DNA from: S015-6 sp964384945
GTDB taxonomy: Bacteria; Desulfobacterota; DSWW01
Length of the DNA: 64,000 nucleotides
NCBI GenBank assembly: GCA_964384945.1
Contig: CAYLMK010000004.1
Location: forward strand, 331,111-395,110
Reading direction: 5' to 3'
A program made the translations under genes and the position numbers. Shown one piece after another: positions 44,134 through 53,075 of the stretch. The notes under the pieces were generated by a model. It did no database searches. It was not told where the DNA came from and worked only from the letters and a program-made list of their open reading frames with translations. The number at the start of each line of letters is the position of its first letter. The first letter of the stretch is position 1.

Positions 44134-44766
44134 ATGGGAAACGGAACACTCACAAGCGATCCGTACAATCTGATCATCGCCGGTGTGGGCGGGCAGGGCA
44201 ACGTGCTCGCCTCCCGGGTGCTGGGAGGCATGCTCACCGGAAAGGGATTTCGCGTGACCATCGGGGACACCTTCGGGGCCTCCCAGCGGGGAGGCTCGGT
44301 CATGAGCCACATCCGGATCTCCGCCGATTCGAACTGGTCCCCCCAGATCCCCAAGGGCAGGGCCCACATGATCATCGCGCTCGAGCCGGCCGAGGCGGTT
44401 CGGGTGCTGGGCGGGTACGGAAACCCCAAGGTCCAGGTCCTCTGCAACACCCGCCCGATTCACCCGGTCGGCGTCATCTGCGGAGAACTCGCCTACCCCT
44501 CGCTGGAGGACATCGAAACGTGGGTCCTCGAACTCTCCGCAAGGGCCTGGTTCCTGGACGCGACGAACGCGGCCATGAAACTGGGCAACCCGATCTTCGG
44601 CAACATCATGATGATCGGCGCCCTCGGCGGAACGGGGGCCCTGCCGATCGACCGCGGAGACTTCGAGGCGGCCATCTCCCGGGACATGTCGCCGGACAAG
44701 GTGAAGATGAACCTCACCGCCTACGATATGGGCGCGGAGATGGTCAAGAGGCAGCAGGCTGTCTGA
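44134..44766 (+). CDS. iorB: Indolepyruvate ferredoxin oxidoreductase beta subunit
   Basis: This 210-residue gamma-domain protein has IAGVGGQGNVLASRVLGGML, GDTFGASQRGGSVMSHIRI and the ALEPAEAVRVL segment characteristic of IorB and PorG. It pairs with IorA to make the active oxidoreductase. The gap to iorA is 5 bases. The AAAGGAGG inside the iorA end lies 13 bases before ATG 44134. The frame is open to 44077, but that overlaps iorA. Confidence 0.94.
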   Translation: MGNGTLTSDPYNLIIAGVGGQGNVLASRVLGGMLTGKGFRVTIGDTFGASQRGGSVMSHIRISADSNWSPQIPKGRAHMIIALEPAEAVRVLGGYGNPKVQVLCNTRPIHPVGVICGELAYPSLEDIETWVLELSARAWFLDATNAAMKLGNPIFGNIMMIGALGGTGALPIDRGDFEAAISRDMSPDKVKMNLTAYDMGAEMVKRQQAV

Positions 44767-44786
44767 ACGGAGGAAAGGAGACCGCA

Positions 44787-45251
44787 ATGGCCGTTCAAGT
44801 GGTGCCCGTGGAGAAGATGAAGGAGCGCATCGGCCAGGAACTCGGCGTGACCGACTGGTTTCAGATGGACCAGGACCGAATCAACAAGTTCGCCGACTGC
44901 ACCAACGATCATCAGTGGATCCATGTGGATGAGGAAAAGGCGGCCCGAGGCCCCTTCGGTCAGACCATCGCCCACGGGTATTTGACGATCTCCCTCCTGC
45001 CCTATTTCTCCGCCGACCACGCCCTGCTCCCGGAAGGCACGATGATGGCGATCAACTACGGGATGAACAAGCTCCGGCTCGTGAACCCCGTGAAGTCGAA
45101 CGCCAGGATCCGGGACCGAATCGTTCTCACCAACGTGGAAGAGAAAAAGGGGGGCAGGATCCTGGTGACCACCACGCACACGATCGAGATCGAGGGCGAG
45201 GAAAAGCCGGCCATGATCGCCGAGGTGCTCAGCATGTTCTTCACGCAATGA
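44787..45251 (+). CDS. MaoC-family (R)-specific enoyl-CoA hydratase-like protein
   Basis: This 154-residue hot-dog-fold protein has the hydratase-2 catalytic pattern: Asp and His in CTNDHQWIHVDEEKA and the GPFGQTIAHGYLTISLLP segment, as in MaoC/NodN dehydratases. It hydrates trans-2-enoyl-CoA to (R)-3-hydroxyacyl-CoA. It follows iorB by 20 bases, so it probably belongs to the same operon, though its metabolic tie to indolepyruvate oxidation is unclear. AAAGGAG precedes ATG 44787. Confidence 0.88.
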   Translation: MAVQVVPVEKMKERIGQELGVTDWFQMDQDRINKFADCTNDHQWIHVDEEKAARGPFGQTIAHGYLTISLLPYFSADHALLPEGTMMAINYGMNKLRLVNPVKSNARIRDRIVLTNVEEKKGGRILVTTTHTIEIEGEEKPAMIAEVLSMFFTQ

Positions 45252-45322
45252 GGATCGCTGTCCTGTGCCCGCCCCGGCCTTTTGGGGGCCGGTTTCGCCG
45301 TTCTGCTTCACCATAAGAGATC

Positions 45323-46030
45323 ATGCCCGTGTCGATTTCGCGCCCGGCATCCCGATTTGCCGCCCTTCTGACGATCCTTCTGACCGCCTGCCTTCCCTGC
45401 CGGGGCCGGGCCGAGGAAACCAGCAGCCCGTCGGACGGCATCCGCTCGATGCGGTACGAAGAGGGCCTGGTAAGCCTGGAGGCCGAGGACGCCAAGCTGG
45501 ACAAGGTCCTCGCCGAGCTTTCCAGGATGACCCAGGTCAGGATCGTCGCCGACGGGCCCGTCGAGGGCCGCATCACCCAGTACCTGAACCGCGTGCCCCT
45601 GGACAAGGCCTTACGGAAGATCCTGCGAGGCAAGGACATGAGCCTCCTTTACACGGCAAGGGCCGGGGCCTCGCCCGGGCAGCACGCGCTCACCGAGGTC
45701 AGGCTCTACGTGGCGGTGGAGGGGACCGGGGGGGCCGGCTCTTACCCTCACGACGGGTACCAGGGCCGGCCGATGCAGGGGTCCCCGCCCGACCCACGTT
45801 ACGGAGGGAGGCCGACAAGAAGGGCCGCCGATCCCATTCATCCCGGCGACATCGCCCCCCGCCGCAGGGGCCCCGGGCCCCTGCCGCCGGAGAGCATGCT
45901 TTCGAGCCCCCCGGATGTGTCATACCACCTGAAAATGCCGCGACTCCCGTACTGCCGATCCACGATTGAACAAGCCTTCGACAGGCAGAGCTTTCCGGCA
46001 AATAACCTTGAAAATCCTCACTTGACATGA
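45323..46030 (+). CDS. Secreted protein with STN-like domain
   Basis: This 235-residue protein has a signal peptide (FAALLTILLTACLPCRG; a possible lipobox Cys in it), then at about 45-105 a segment like the secretin/TonB short N-terminal domain (LDKVLAELSRMTQVRIVADG, VPLDKALRKIL). The C-terminal half is Pro/Gly/Arg-rich and low in structure. Its TGA lies inside a perfect inverted repeat. STN domains usually head larger secretins, so it may be a truncated relic or a small periplasmic adaptor. No strong ribosome-binding site is seen. Confidence 0.6.
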   Translation: MPVSISRPASRFAALLTILLTACLPCRGRAEETSSPSDGIRSMRYEEGLVSLEAEDAKLDKVLAELSRMTQVRIVADGPVEGRITQYLNRVPLDKALRKILRGKDMSLLYTARAGASPGQHALTEVRLYVAVEGTGGAGSYPHDGYQGRPMQGSPPDPRYGGRPTRRAADPIHPGDIAPRRRGPGPLPPESMLSSPPDVSYHLKMPRLPYCRSTIEQAFDRQSFPANNLENPHLT

Positions 46031-46040
46031 GGATTTTCAA
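46008..46040. terminator. Perfect 13-bp inverted repeat at the end of the STN gene
   Basis: TTGAAAATCCTCA (46008-46020) and TGAGGATTTTCAA (46028-46040) are exact reverse complements around a 7-base loop. The stop codon is inside the right arm. It may be a terminator that works in both directions, but no T-tract follows, so a protein-binding operator is possible. Confidence 0.5.
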
Positions 46041-46139
46041 GCATCCCCCCCGACCGCCTGGAAAGAACAAGAGGGCCATACCCCTGGAAAAGGATACGGC
46101 CCCGTACAGGATGGAAGTCCGGCAGTAGAGTTCTCTCAC

Positions 46140-46691
46140 CTACTCCCAAATGATGCGAATGGTCCAAAAAGAACCGGTCGCCTCGCCGAACACGGAATTG
46201 CTTGTTGCGATGCCGCCGGCAATGCCCTGCTCCGGATCAGGTGCAAGAACCATATTGCAGGTCCCGGTCTGGGAGGCCGGCGTCGGTAGCCCGACAATCG
46301 GAAGTTCGCATTCGCCCCAGCCCTCGAAGGTCAGGCCCGAAACCTCGCTGTCTCCGTAAAGCGCCATCGTCGGACCACTTGGCGTTATCACGATGAAGGC
46401 ACAGGCCGCAGCCTTTCCGACCTTTCGAATGAACTCCTTGACTACCAGTCCGTCCTTGGCACGGGTCTGCAGAGCCCAGAACTCCGCATTGAGCGGAATC
46501 GTCTGAAAAACCAACCCGGGGATGGGAACCTCCAGGGCCTTGTCCGCGCACAGGGCCACAAGCTCGGGCGGGGCGTCTCCCACATCCCTGGATCGGACCT
46601 GGAAAATCGACTGCTCCTTCTCCTGCGCCATGGCAGGGAAGGAGATTGCCGCCAAGGCAAAAATCACCGTCACGCAGATCAGTCTCTTCAT
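46140..46691 (-). CDS. Secreted hypothetical protein
   Basis: This 183-residue protein has a clear signal peptide (residues 1-22, cleavage after FPAMA) and a mature domain of about 160 residues with paired Cys (CADK, CAFIV, CELP, CNMV) that could form disulfides. No known family was recognised. AAAGGAGG lies before ATG 46691, which fixes the start. The neighbour upstream on the same strand is an Fn3-like lipoprotein. Confidence 0.65.
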   Translation of the reverse strand: MKRLICVTVIFALAAISFPAMAQEKEQSIFQVRSRDVGDAPPELVALCADKALEVPIPGLVFQTIPLNAEFWALQTRAKDGLVVKEFIRKVGKAAACAFIVITPSGPTMALYGDSEVSGLTFEGWGECELPIVGLPTPASQTGTCNMVLAPDPEQGIAGGIATSNSVFGEATGSFWTIRIIWE

Positions 46692-46788
46692 GGGTACCCT
46701 CCTTTGGCAGTGGCCCGCCACGCAATGGGTTGAGGGGAAAACATGGGTTTGAAAATTCGTAACAAACGGGTGCCCGCCGAGTCAAGCT

Positions 46789-46814
46789 AATTCTTTTGCT
46801 TGGACAAAAGAAAT
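46789..46814 (-). terminator. Hairpin at the end of the Fn3-like lipoprotein gene
   Basis: AATTCTTTTG and CAAAAGAAATT form an AT-rich stem with a 6-base loop immediately beyond the lipoprotein stop codon. This is a likely terminator on the minus strand, although an extended T-tract is not obvious. Confidence 0.5.
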
Positions 46815-47797
46815 TATAGGGGGGTGGTGAAACTCACGACCGCCGCCTGCCGTGCCTCACACACGCCGTTGTCCGCCACGGCGCGGTACCAGTAGGTCGT
46901 GCCGGGTTTCAAACCGCCGATCGCCGCGGAGAACTCGCCGGGGGCACCCAGCGCCTGCGGAGGGGTGCTCTGGTCCAGATGATCCGGGCTGGAATCCCCA
47001 TACTCGAACCAGACCGAGGCGGACGGACTTCCGGCCAGGTCCGAAAGCGCTCCCTGCAGGGTCGCCGCATCCGGCCCGACGCCTGCGGCCCATCGCGTTT
47101 CGACAACCGGTTCGCCCGGCGTGACCTCCAAGATCAAACCCCTCTGCGTGTCCGCGTCATTCGCGGCGACCGCGCGGAAGTGGTATTTCGTGCAGCTCGA
47201 CAGGCCGGTCACGGTCGCGCTGAAGCCTCCGGCCCCGAAAAGCGTCTGCCGGCCGGCCTCCATGTCCAGAGAGGCCCAATTCGTTCCGTACTCAAACCGC
47301 ACATCCACCGATGCGGCCCCGCCCGTGTGCAGCAGCTCGCCGTTCAGATCCGCCGAGTTCGCATTTCGGTCGGACGCGGGAAGGGTGCCGACCTTGGGCC
47401 CTCCCGGGATAAAGGCAAGGTCCTCCCCCGCGCTCGTGATCGCTCCGGTTCCGGCGTCTTCCACATAGGCCCGGTAATGATACACCGTGAAGCGATCCAG
47501 GCCTTGGAGGCCCACGGAGAATCGATTGATCGCCTCGTACCGGTCCGCCCAGACAAGATTCGCATAGTCCTGCCAGTGGACATGCCGTTCCGTATCCCAG
47601 ACGAACCCCTCCTTCCAGTTCTCGAGATTCTCCGGCAGGATGAGCCGTCCCCATAGGGCCGCGGCCGTGCCATTCTCGTCCGCATGATCCCAACCCAAGG
47701 TGTCGACCTTCTTCGGCTCCCCGCAACCGAGAACCGACGAGACCGCCATCAAGGCGGCGGCAACGAGCATGAGCGGATGGCTTCTCTTCGCGTCCAT
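46814..47797 (-). CDS. Lipoprotein with fibronectin type III-like repeats
   Basis: This 327-residue protein has a signal peptide with lipobox-like SSVLGC (lipid-modified Cys about residue 25), then an N-terminal domain with a central Trp-rich stretch (WGRLILPENLENWKEGFVWD) and two clear Fn3-like units, each ending in a TxYHFRAVA or TTYWYRAVA strand; a degenerate third is likely earlier (TVYHYRAYVED). Repeat units run from about 130 to 327. It is probably surface-exposed. A strong promoter lies upstream. Confidence 0.75.
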   Translation of the reverse strand: MDAKRSHPLMLVAAALMAVSSVLGCGEPKKVDTLGWDHADENGTAAALWGRLILPENLENWKEGFVWDTERHVHWQDYANLVWADRYEAINRFSVGLQGLDRFTVYHYRAYVEDAGTGAITSAGEDLAFIPGGPKVGTLPASDRNANSADLNGELLHTGGAASVDVRFEYGTNWASLDMEAGRQTLFGAGGFSATVTGLSSCTKYHFRAVAANDADTQRGLILEVTPGEPVVETRWAAGVGPDAATLQGALSDLAGSPSASVWFEYGDSSPDHLDQSTPPQALGAPGEFSAAIGGLKPGTTYWYRAVADNGVCEARQAAVVSFTTPL

Positions 47798-47878
47798 TTC
47801 CGTTTCCCCCTTCCACGGATTTCCCTCTTCGGAGGCCTTGCGTCCCCCCCGGCATGAATCATGAATCCAACCGGCACT

Positions 47879-47908
47879 ATCGTAAACAGCCCGGGGGCTT
47901 TATGTCAA
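47879..47908 (-). promoter_or_regulatory. Sigma-70-type promoter for the Fn3-like lipoprotein gene
   Basis: On the minus strand TTGACA (47908-47903) and TACGAT (47884-47879) are separated by 18 bases. They point to the lipoprotein ATG at 47797, about 75 bases downstream of the expected start site, in a locally AT-rich stretch. Confidence 0.6.
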
Positions 47909-47945
47909 AGAGAAAATTGTTAAATTTCTGTGATAACAAGGGCGG

Positions 47946-49310
47946 TCACGGAGCCCCCGCGGGTCCTCTCGGAGAGGGCGGGCGCGAGGCCGAAAGGACG
48001 AGGGCCGCCCCTGCAATATCCAGCAGGACAAAGGCGGCGTAGGCCGCGTCGTACGACCCGGTCCTGTCGAAGCTCTGTCCCATGAGCATGTATCCCCCGA
48101 CCTGCAGGATGACGAAGAGGCTCATGAACCGGGAGACCGAGGCGAAGGACTCCCGGCCGTAGAGGTCCGCCACCAGGATCGGCAGGGTCGACATGATGCC
48201 CCCCATGGCGAAGCCGAAGAGCAGGATGAAAGCCCCGAGGGCAAGCAGGGTGCCCGGAACCAGGGCCAGGCACAGGCCGATCCCGTTCATGGCCATCAGC
48301 AGGGCCACCACCCGCCTCGGCTCGTAGCGGTCGCAGAGCATTCCCCAGGCCGCCTTGCCGATCGTGGCGATGAAGGCCGTCAAAGAGACGAGGGCCATCG
48401 CCGTCCCCCGGTCGTAGCCGATGTCCGTAAAGCGCGGCCCGAGCTGGAACATCACGCCCACGGTTCCCATCATCACCAGGCCGTAAGCGAAGCCGGCCAT
48501 CCAGAAGGCGCGGGTTCGAAACAGATCGGCCGGCCTCCAGGACGCGGGCGGGGCCGCCCCCTCGGGCAGGAGAAAGGTCTGGCTCGTAACGCTCGCCGCC
48601 GGCTGGAGATCCCTGGCCTTCCACTCCTCGCCGCGCGCCCGGTCCCCGGGATGGAGTCCGTCCGGAAGCAGGCCCCAGTCTTCCGGCCAATCCCGCACCA
48701 CGAGCCAGATCACCGGAACCAGCGCCCACGTCATGAGGCCCGTCCGCAGAAAGAGGCTGGGCAGGTCGGTCGCATCCAACGTGCGCATGGCCAGCACCGG
48801 GAGGACCGCCCCGGAGAGAGAAATGCCGGCGGTTGCGAGCCCCAGCGCCTTTCCCCGCTTCTCCACGAACCAGTTCGACACGGCCGTGTTGGACACGATC
48901 CCGCTCATGGCCGAGTTTCCCAGGTAGAGGAGAACGCAGAGAAGGTAAAAGTGGCGGATCTCTCTGGCCAGGCCCAGGCTCGCAAAGGCGACCCCGGAAA
49001 CGATCGCTCCCAGAAACATGAGGATGCGCGGTCCGACGCGCGTCACGATGGTTCCGTACAGTAGCGCGCTCAGGATGCCCACGGCCAGCCCGATGGAAGG
49101 AGCGGCGTTCACCTGCGTGCGGGTCCAGCCCCTTTCGTCGCACAGGGGGGTCATCAGCGCATTGAAGATATAGAACCCGGTGCCCGTGGCCATGAAATTG
49201 GCCAGGAAGGCCGCCCCGACGATGTACCAGCCGTAGAACACGCTCTCCCTGCCGCTTTTCCCGCGAAGAGACAACAAGGGAGTTCCTTCGCCCGGAGACC
49301 ACCGTTTCAT
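47946..49310 (-). CDS. MFS transporter, monocarboxylate/oxalate-formate antiporter-like
   Basis: This 454-residue inner-membrane protein has 12 predicted helices. The early FYGWYIVGAAFLANFMATG and motif SNWFVEKRGKALGLATAG are those of the oxalate/formate antiporter and monocarboxylate branch. A cytoplasmic loop with EEWKARDLQPA separates the two six-helix halves. Its start (ATG 49310) overlaps the stop of the hydroxyacyl-CoA dehydrogenase by ATGA, so the two genes are coupled and it may carry the dehydrogenase's acid substrate. The longer frame to 49802 is rejected because it is antisense-like and inside the dehydrogenase. Confidence 0.87.
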   Translation of the reverse strand: MKRWSPGEGTPLLSLRGKSGRESVFYGWYIVGAAFLANFMATGTGFYIFNALMTPLCDERGWTRTQVNAAPSIGLAVGILSALLYGTIVTRVGPRILMFLGAIVSGVAFASLGLAREIRHFYLLCVLLYLGNSAMSGIVSNTAVSNWFVEKRGKALGLATAGISLSGAVLPVLAMRTLDATDLPSLFLRTGLMTWALVPVIWLVVRDWPEDWGLLPDGLHPGDRARGEEWKARDLQPAASVTSQTFLLPEGAAPPASWRPADLFRTRAFWMAGFAYGLVMMGTVGVMFQLGPRFTDIGYDRGTAMALVSLTAFIATIGKAAWGMLCDRYEPRRVVALLMAMNGIGLCLALVPGTLLALGAFILLFGFAMGGIMSTLPILVADLYGRESFASVSRFMSLFVILQVGGYMLMGQSFDRTGSYDAAYAAFVLLDIAGAALVLSASRPPSPRGPAGAP

Positions 49311-50236
49311 ACCGCGGGATGCCCCGCCTCCGCGGCCCGGCCGGCCCGGATGAAGTCGGGTTTGAGGAACTCCGGATCGCTCCAGTCGTAGAACCCCTTG
49401 CCGGATTTCATCCCCAACTCCCCCCGTTCCACCATCTTCCGAAGCGCCTCCGGAGGCTTGTCCGCAGGGTCTTTGCTGTCGAGGTAGTAGGACGTTTCGA
49501 TGTCGTAGACCACATCGAGCCCGACGAAATCCATCATGCCGAAGGGCCCTATGATCATGCCGGACCAGATCATCCAGGCCCTGTCGATATCCTTGAAGTC
49601 TGCGTAACCCTCCGCCCACGACCGCAGGCATTCCCGCTTCACGGACCTCCATATCCGATTGAACACGAACCCCATGCACTCCCTTTTCACCACAAGGGGC
49701 ATGCAGCCGATGCCCTCGATCCACTCCCTTGCGCGCGTCAGCGTCTCGCCGCTTGTATAGGTCCCTCCCATCAGGTCGACCATCGGGGTGATTCCGGTCC
49801 ATCGACCGTAGAAGTGCAGGTTGACCACCTTGTCCCGCCGCCCGAGAGCGTCCTCGATCTTCGATACCGCAATCGAGGAACTGTTCGTGCCGAGGATCGC
49901 GCCTTCCGGAGCGACCCGGTCGAGTTCGGCAAACACCTTTCTCTTGAGGTTCAGATCCTCGGGAACCGCCTCGATGACCAGGTCCGTTTTCGATACGGCA
50001 TCCTCGAGATCCTCATGGAAGGTGACTCGCTCCAAAACCTCCTTCGGATCCTCCTTGCAGAGGCCCTCTCCGCAGGCCGCCTGAATCTCGGCCGCTATGA
50101 GTTCTCGAGCCTTTTCCAGGACCTCCCTCGAGACGTCGTACACGCGCACGGAAAACCGGAACAGGGCTGCCCGCGCGCCGATCTTCACGCCCATCTTTCC
50201 GGCGCCGATCAGGCTGACGGTCTTGATCGCTTCCAC
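49307..50236 (-). CDS. 3-hydroxyacyl-CoA dehydrogenase
   Basis: This 309-residue NAD-dependent enzyme has a Rossmann site VSLIGAGKMGVKIGARAA, the LVIEAVPEDLNLKRKVFAEL segment, SNTSSI-like catalytic Ser region (ILGTNSSSIAVSKI), active-site His in VNLHFYGRW, and a C-terminal domain (GFVFNRIWRS, GLDVVYDIE). It oxidises 3-hydroxyacyl-CoA or a similar 3-hydroxy acid. The GTG start at 50236 has AGGAGG 8 bases ahead and removes a non-conserved leader to 50314. It is translationally coupled to the MFS transporter. Confidence 0.9.
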   Translation of the reverse strand: MEAIKTVSLIGAGKMGVKIGARAALFRFSVRVYDVSREVLEKARELIAAEIQAACGEGLCKEDPKEVLERVTFHEDLEDAVSKTDLVIEAVPEDLNLKRKVFAELDRVAPEGAILGTNSSSIAVSKIEDALGRRDKVVNLHFYGRWTGITPMVDLMGGTYTSGETLTRAREWIEGIGCMPLVVKRECMGFVFNRIWRSVKRECLRSWAEGYADFKDIDRAWMIWSGMIIGPFGMMDFVGLDVVYDIETSYYLDSKDPADKPPEALRKMVERGELGMKSGKGFYDWSDPEFLKPDFIRAGRAAEAGHPAV

Positions 50237-50372
50237 GATGGGATCCTCCTGTACGGCTTTGTTGAACCGGGTGAGGGAAAGATAGACGAGCTTCCCTGTA
50301 CGGGTCAAGGGCACGCCTCCTGCATTCGTCTTTCTTTACAATCACCGGGTGAAGTGCTACTAAGCTGAGAGC

Positions 50373-51539
50373 ATGAACTTGCCGTTTCCTGTTCCCGACG
50401 GGATCTATCGGGCGACCGTTGCGGTGATCGACCTGGATGCCGTCGCCGATAACCTCCGCTCCCTTCGAAGCCTGCTTCCCCGTTCCGTCGCCGTGTGCGC
50501 GATCGTAAAGGCGGACGCTTACGGACACGGCGCGGTCCCGGTCAGCAGGGAACTCGAGGCAGGCGGCGTCGAGGCCTTCGGCGTGGCCACCGTGGAAGAG
50601 GGGCTGGAGCTGCGCAGGGCCGGAGTCGGGCGACCCATTCTTGTCCTGGGGATCGGCCTCTCCGGAATCGAGGCTGCCCAAGAGCACGGGCTCTCGCCGG
50701 TCATCTACTCGGCCGCCGCGGCAGAGCGGATTTCCGAGGCCGCCCGCCGCATGGGCAAGCCCCTGTCGGTCCACCTGAAGATTGATACCGGCATGGGGCG
50801 GCTCGGGGTGCTGGGGGACGAGTGGGAGGCCGTTCTCAAGGACCTGCAGGAGAATCCATGGATCCAGGTCAAGGGGCTCGCAACCCACTTCTCGTCCGCC
50901 GAGTCCGACCCGGCGTTCTCCCGGACCCAGCTCGATCGTTTCCGCAAGGCGGTCGATCAGGCGGAAGGCCTGTGCAAAGACCGCTTGAGACAAGTCCACA
51001 TCGCCAACAGCGCCGGACTCCTCAACCACCCGGAAAGCGTGTTCACCATGGTCCGGCCCGGCCTGCTGCTCTACGGCGCCTACCCGGAGCCGGGGCTGCG
51101 GAAAAAGATCCGGGTGAGGCCCGCCATGACATTCAAGACGCGCGTTCTGTCCGTGAAGAGCCTGCCGGCCGGAAGCCCGGTGAGCTACGGCGGGACGTTC
51201 CGAACGGAGCGCGCCTCCCGGATCGCAACCCTTCCCGTGGGGTACGCGGACGGCTATCGAAGAGACCTTTCCAACCGAGGCTGGGTGCTCCTCCGCGGAA
51301 GGAAGGCGCCCGTCGTGGGCACCGTGACCATGGACCTGACCATGATCGACGTGACCGACATCCCGGAGGCCTCCGAGGGGGACGAGGTCATCCTGTTCGG
51401 ACCTGCGGAGGGGGCCTGCCTGCCCGTGGAGGAGTTGGCCGAGCGGATCGGGACGATCTCGTACGAGCTTCTCTGCGCGGTCGGCAGGCGGGTTCCCCGC
51501 ATCTACACCCGAGGCGGAAAGATCGTGGATGCCTCATGA
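50373..51539 (+). CDS. alr: Alanine racemase
   Basis: This 388-residue fold-III PLP enzyme converts L- to D-alanine for peptidoglycan. The PLP lysine is Lys46 in AIVKADAYGHG. The catalytic Tyr region appears as SYGGTFR in the C-terminal half, followed by VGYADGYRRDLSNRGWVLL. It is complete. Its TGA overlaps the next ATG (ATGA) at 51536, coupling it to the lipoprotein gene. Confidence 0.95.
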   Translation: MNLPFPVPDGIYRATVAVIDLDAVADNLRSLRSLLPRSVAVCAIVKADAYGHGAVPVSRELEAGGVEAFGVATVEEGLELRRAGVGRPILVLGIGLSGIEAAQEHGLSPVIYSAAAAERISEAARRMGKPLSVHLKIDTGMGRLGVLGDEWEAVLKDLQENPWIQVKGLATHFSSAESDPAFSRTQLDRFRKAVDQAEGLCKDRLRQVHIANSAGLLNHPESVFTMVRPGLLLYGAYPEPGLRKKIRVRPAMTFKTRVLSVKSLPAGSPVSYGGTFRTERASRIATLPVGYADGYRRDLSNRGWVLLRGRKAPVVGTVTMDLTMIDVTDIPEASEGDEVILFGPAEGACLPVEELAERIGTISYELLCAVGRRVPRIYTRGGKIVDAS

Positions 51540-53008
51540 AAGAATCTTTACGGGCCCTTCCCCTCCTTGCGTTGTTTCTGTTCCTGGCCGGGGGTCCGAT
51601 GCTCCAGGGGTGCGCGGCCACCCGGGAGAGGACCGAGATCGGCCCCTTCTATTACCGGCGCGATCTCCCCCGCCCGCAGGCGACCGAGTCGGCGGTCCTC
51701 TGGCCGTTTTTCCAGAAGTACGAGAGCCCGAGGATCAGCCAGATCGCTTTCCGCCCCCTGGTGAACGTCCGGACCGAAGAAACCGGAACGGACCTGCGCG
51801 GCAACATGCGCGAGGTCCAGGCCCTGTGGCCTCTCTTTCTCTATCGCCGGACCGAGGGGCCCAAACGCCTGAGGATCCGGCTGCTGCCGGTGTTCTTCCA
51901 TGAGCGGTTCGAGCATCCCGGCGGGCCCGAAGAAGTCGATACCCACCTGTTTCCTTTCCTCCTGAGCGGCCGCTCCGAAACCGGAGAAGGCTACTTTGCC
52001 CTATTCCCCCTGTGGGGAACGCTCCGCGGGTTTTTTACCAAGGACCGCATACGCTTCCGCCTCTTTCCCCTTTACGCGGACACGCAGGAGGGGGAGAATC
52101 GCTCGGTCCACGTTCTCTGGCCTTTCTTCCGGCTGAGCAAGGGGGGAGGCAAGTCCTCGTTTCGCCTCTTCCCCATATACGGGTGGAAGAAGAAAGAGGG
52201 CTGGTACGACCAGATGTTCATTCTCTGGCCTTTCTTCTCCCGCATCGACTATCGCATCCATACCGACAAGCCCGTGCACGCATGGTTTCTTCTGCCCTTC
52301 TACGGTAGGCAACAGACCCCCTTCGGCGGGATTCAATATTTCTTGTACCCCTTCTTCAGCTACCATCGAAACGAGAGGCCCGGGAACCGCTTCCGGGAGT
52401 GGAATGTTCCCTGGCCCTTCGTCCGCTTCACGCGCGGGGACCGGGAATGGAGGAATGCCTTCTGGCCGTTCTGGGGAAAATGGACGAAACCGGATTATGA
52501 GGGTACCTTTTTCCTTTTCCCCGTAGGCCGAAAACTGATCTACGGGAGCGCCGAGCGGCGGACGAACCGGCTATACGTTCTTCCTCTCTACTGGTCCTGG
52601 AAGGTGACAGAGGAGGGGGAATTCGCCCGGGGGCGCATCAAGGGCTGGCCCTTCTTCGATTACTCGGTGTACGGCAAAGAGGCCACGCAGTTTCGCCTCC
52701 TCTCGCCCCTTTGGTTCTGGCGGCCGGAGGGCGGCTTCGAGACGAACTACTCCGATTTCTGGAAGCTGGTTCAAACAAGGCGTTGGCAGGACGGGCTCCA
52801 AGAGCGGAAGATTCTGTGGTATCGTTGGTATTCGATCCCTCCGGGCGGAAGGGAAGACCTCGTGGAGACGGGCGAATCCCTGGAGGAGCCGCGGGAGTCG
52901 CCGGAGGAGCCCGGCTTCACGGACGCATGGGGCGAGCAGGGTCCGACAGGAGGCATCCTCCGCGATGGGCCCTTCGCTCCGCCAGGCAGCAGGCCCGGCT
53001 TGCGGTGA
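51536..53008 (+). CDS. Lipoprotein with repeated WPFF-type aromatic motifs
   Basis: This 490-residue protein has a signal peptide and lipobox (GPMLQGC, Cys about residue 24). The mature part has at least a dozen short aromatic-Pro units: LWPFFQKY, LWPLFLYR, LFPFLLSG, LFPLWGTL, LFPLYADT, LWPFFRLS, LFPIYGWK, LWPFFSRI, LLPFYGRQ, LYPFFSYH, PWPFVRFT, FWPFWGKW. The segments look like beta-strand hairpins spaced 20-45 residues apart. This suggests a beta-rich envelope protein. The C-terminus is Glu/Pro-rich. It lies between alr and mlaE, so a role in envelope lipid homeostasis is possible. Unrecognised as a named family. Confidence 0.75.
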   Translation: MKESLRALPLLALFLFLAGGPMLQGCAATRERTEIGPFYYRRDLPRPQATESAVLWPFFQKYESPRISQIAFRPLVNVRTEETGTDLRGNMREVQALWPLFLYRRTEGPKRLRIRLLPVFFHERFEHPGGPEEVDTHLFPFLLSGRSETGEGYFALFPLWGTLRGFFTKDRIRFRLFPLYADTQEGENRSVHVLWPFFRLSKGGGKSSFRLFPIYGWKKKEGWYDQMFILWPFFSRIDYRIHTDKPVHAWFLLPFYGRQQTPFGGIQYFLYPFFSYHRNERPGNRFREWNVPWPFVRFTRGDREWRNAFWPFWGKWTKPDYEGTFFLFPVGRKLIYGSAERRTNRLYVLPLYWSWKVTEEGEFARGRIKGWPFFDYSVYGKEATQFRLLSPLWFWRPEGGFETNYSDFWKLVQTRRWQDGLQERKILWYRWYSIPPGGREDLVETGESLEEPRESPEEPGFTDAWGEQGPTGGILRDGPFAPPGSRPGLR

Positions 53009-53075
53009 GAACCCGAGATGCAACCCGTCCCCCGGACATGGAAGCCCGGCTTGTACCACGCTTGAGGGATTCATC

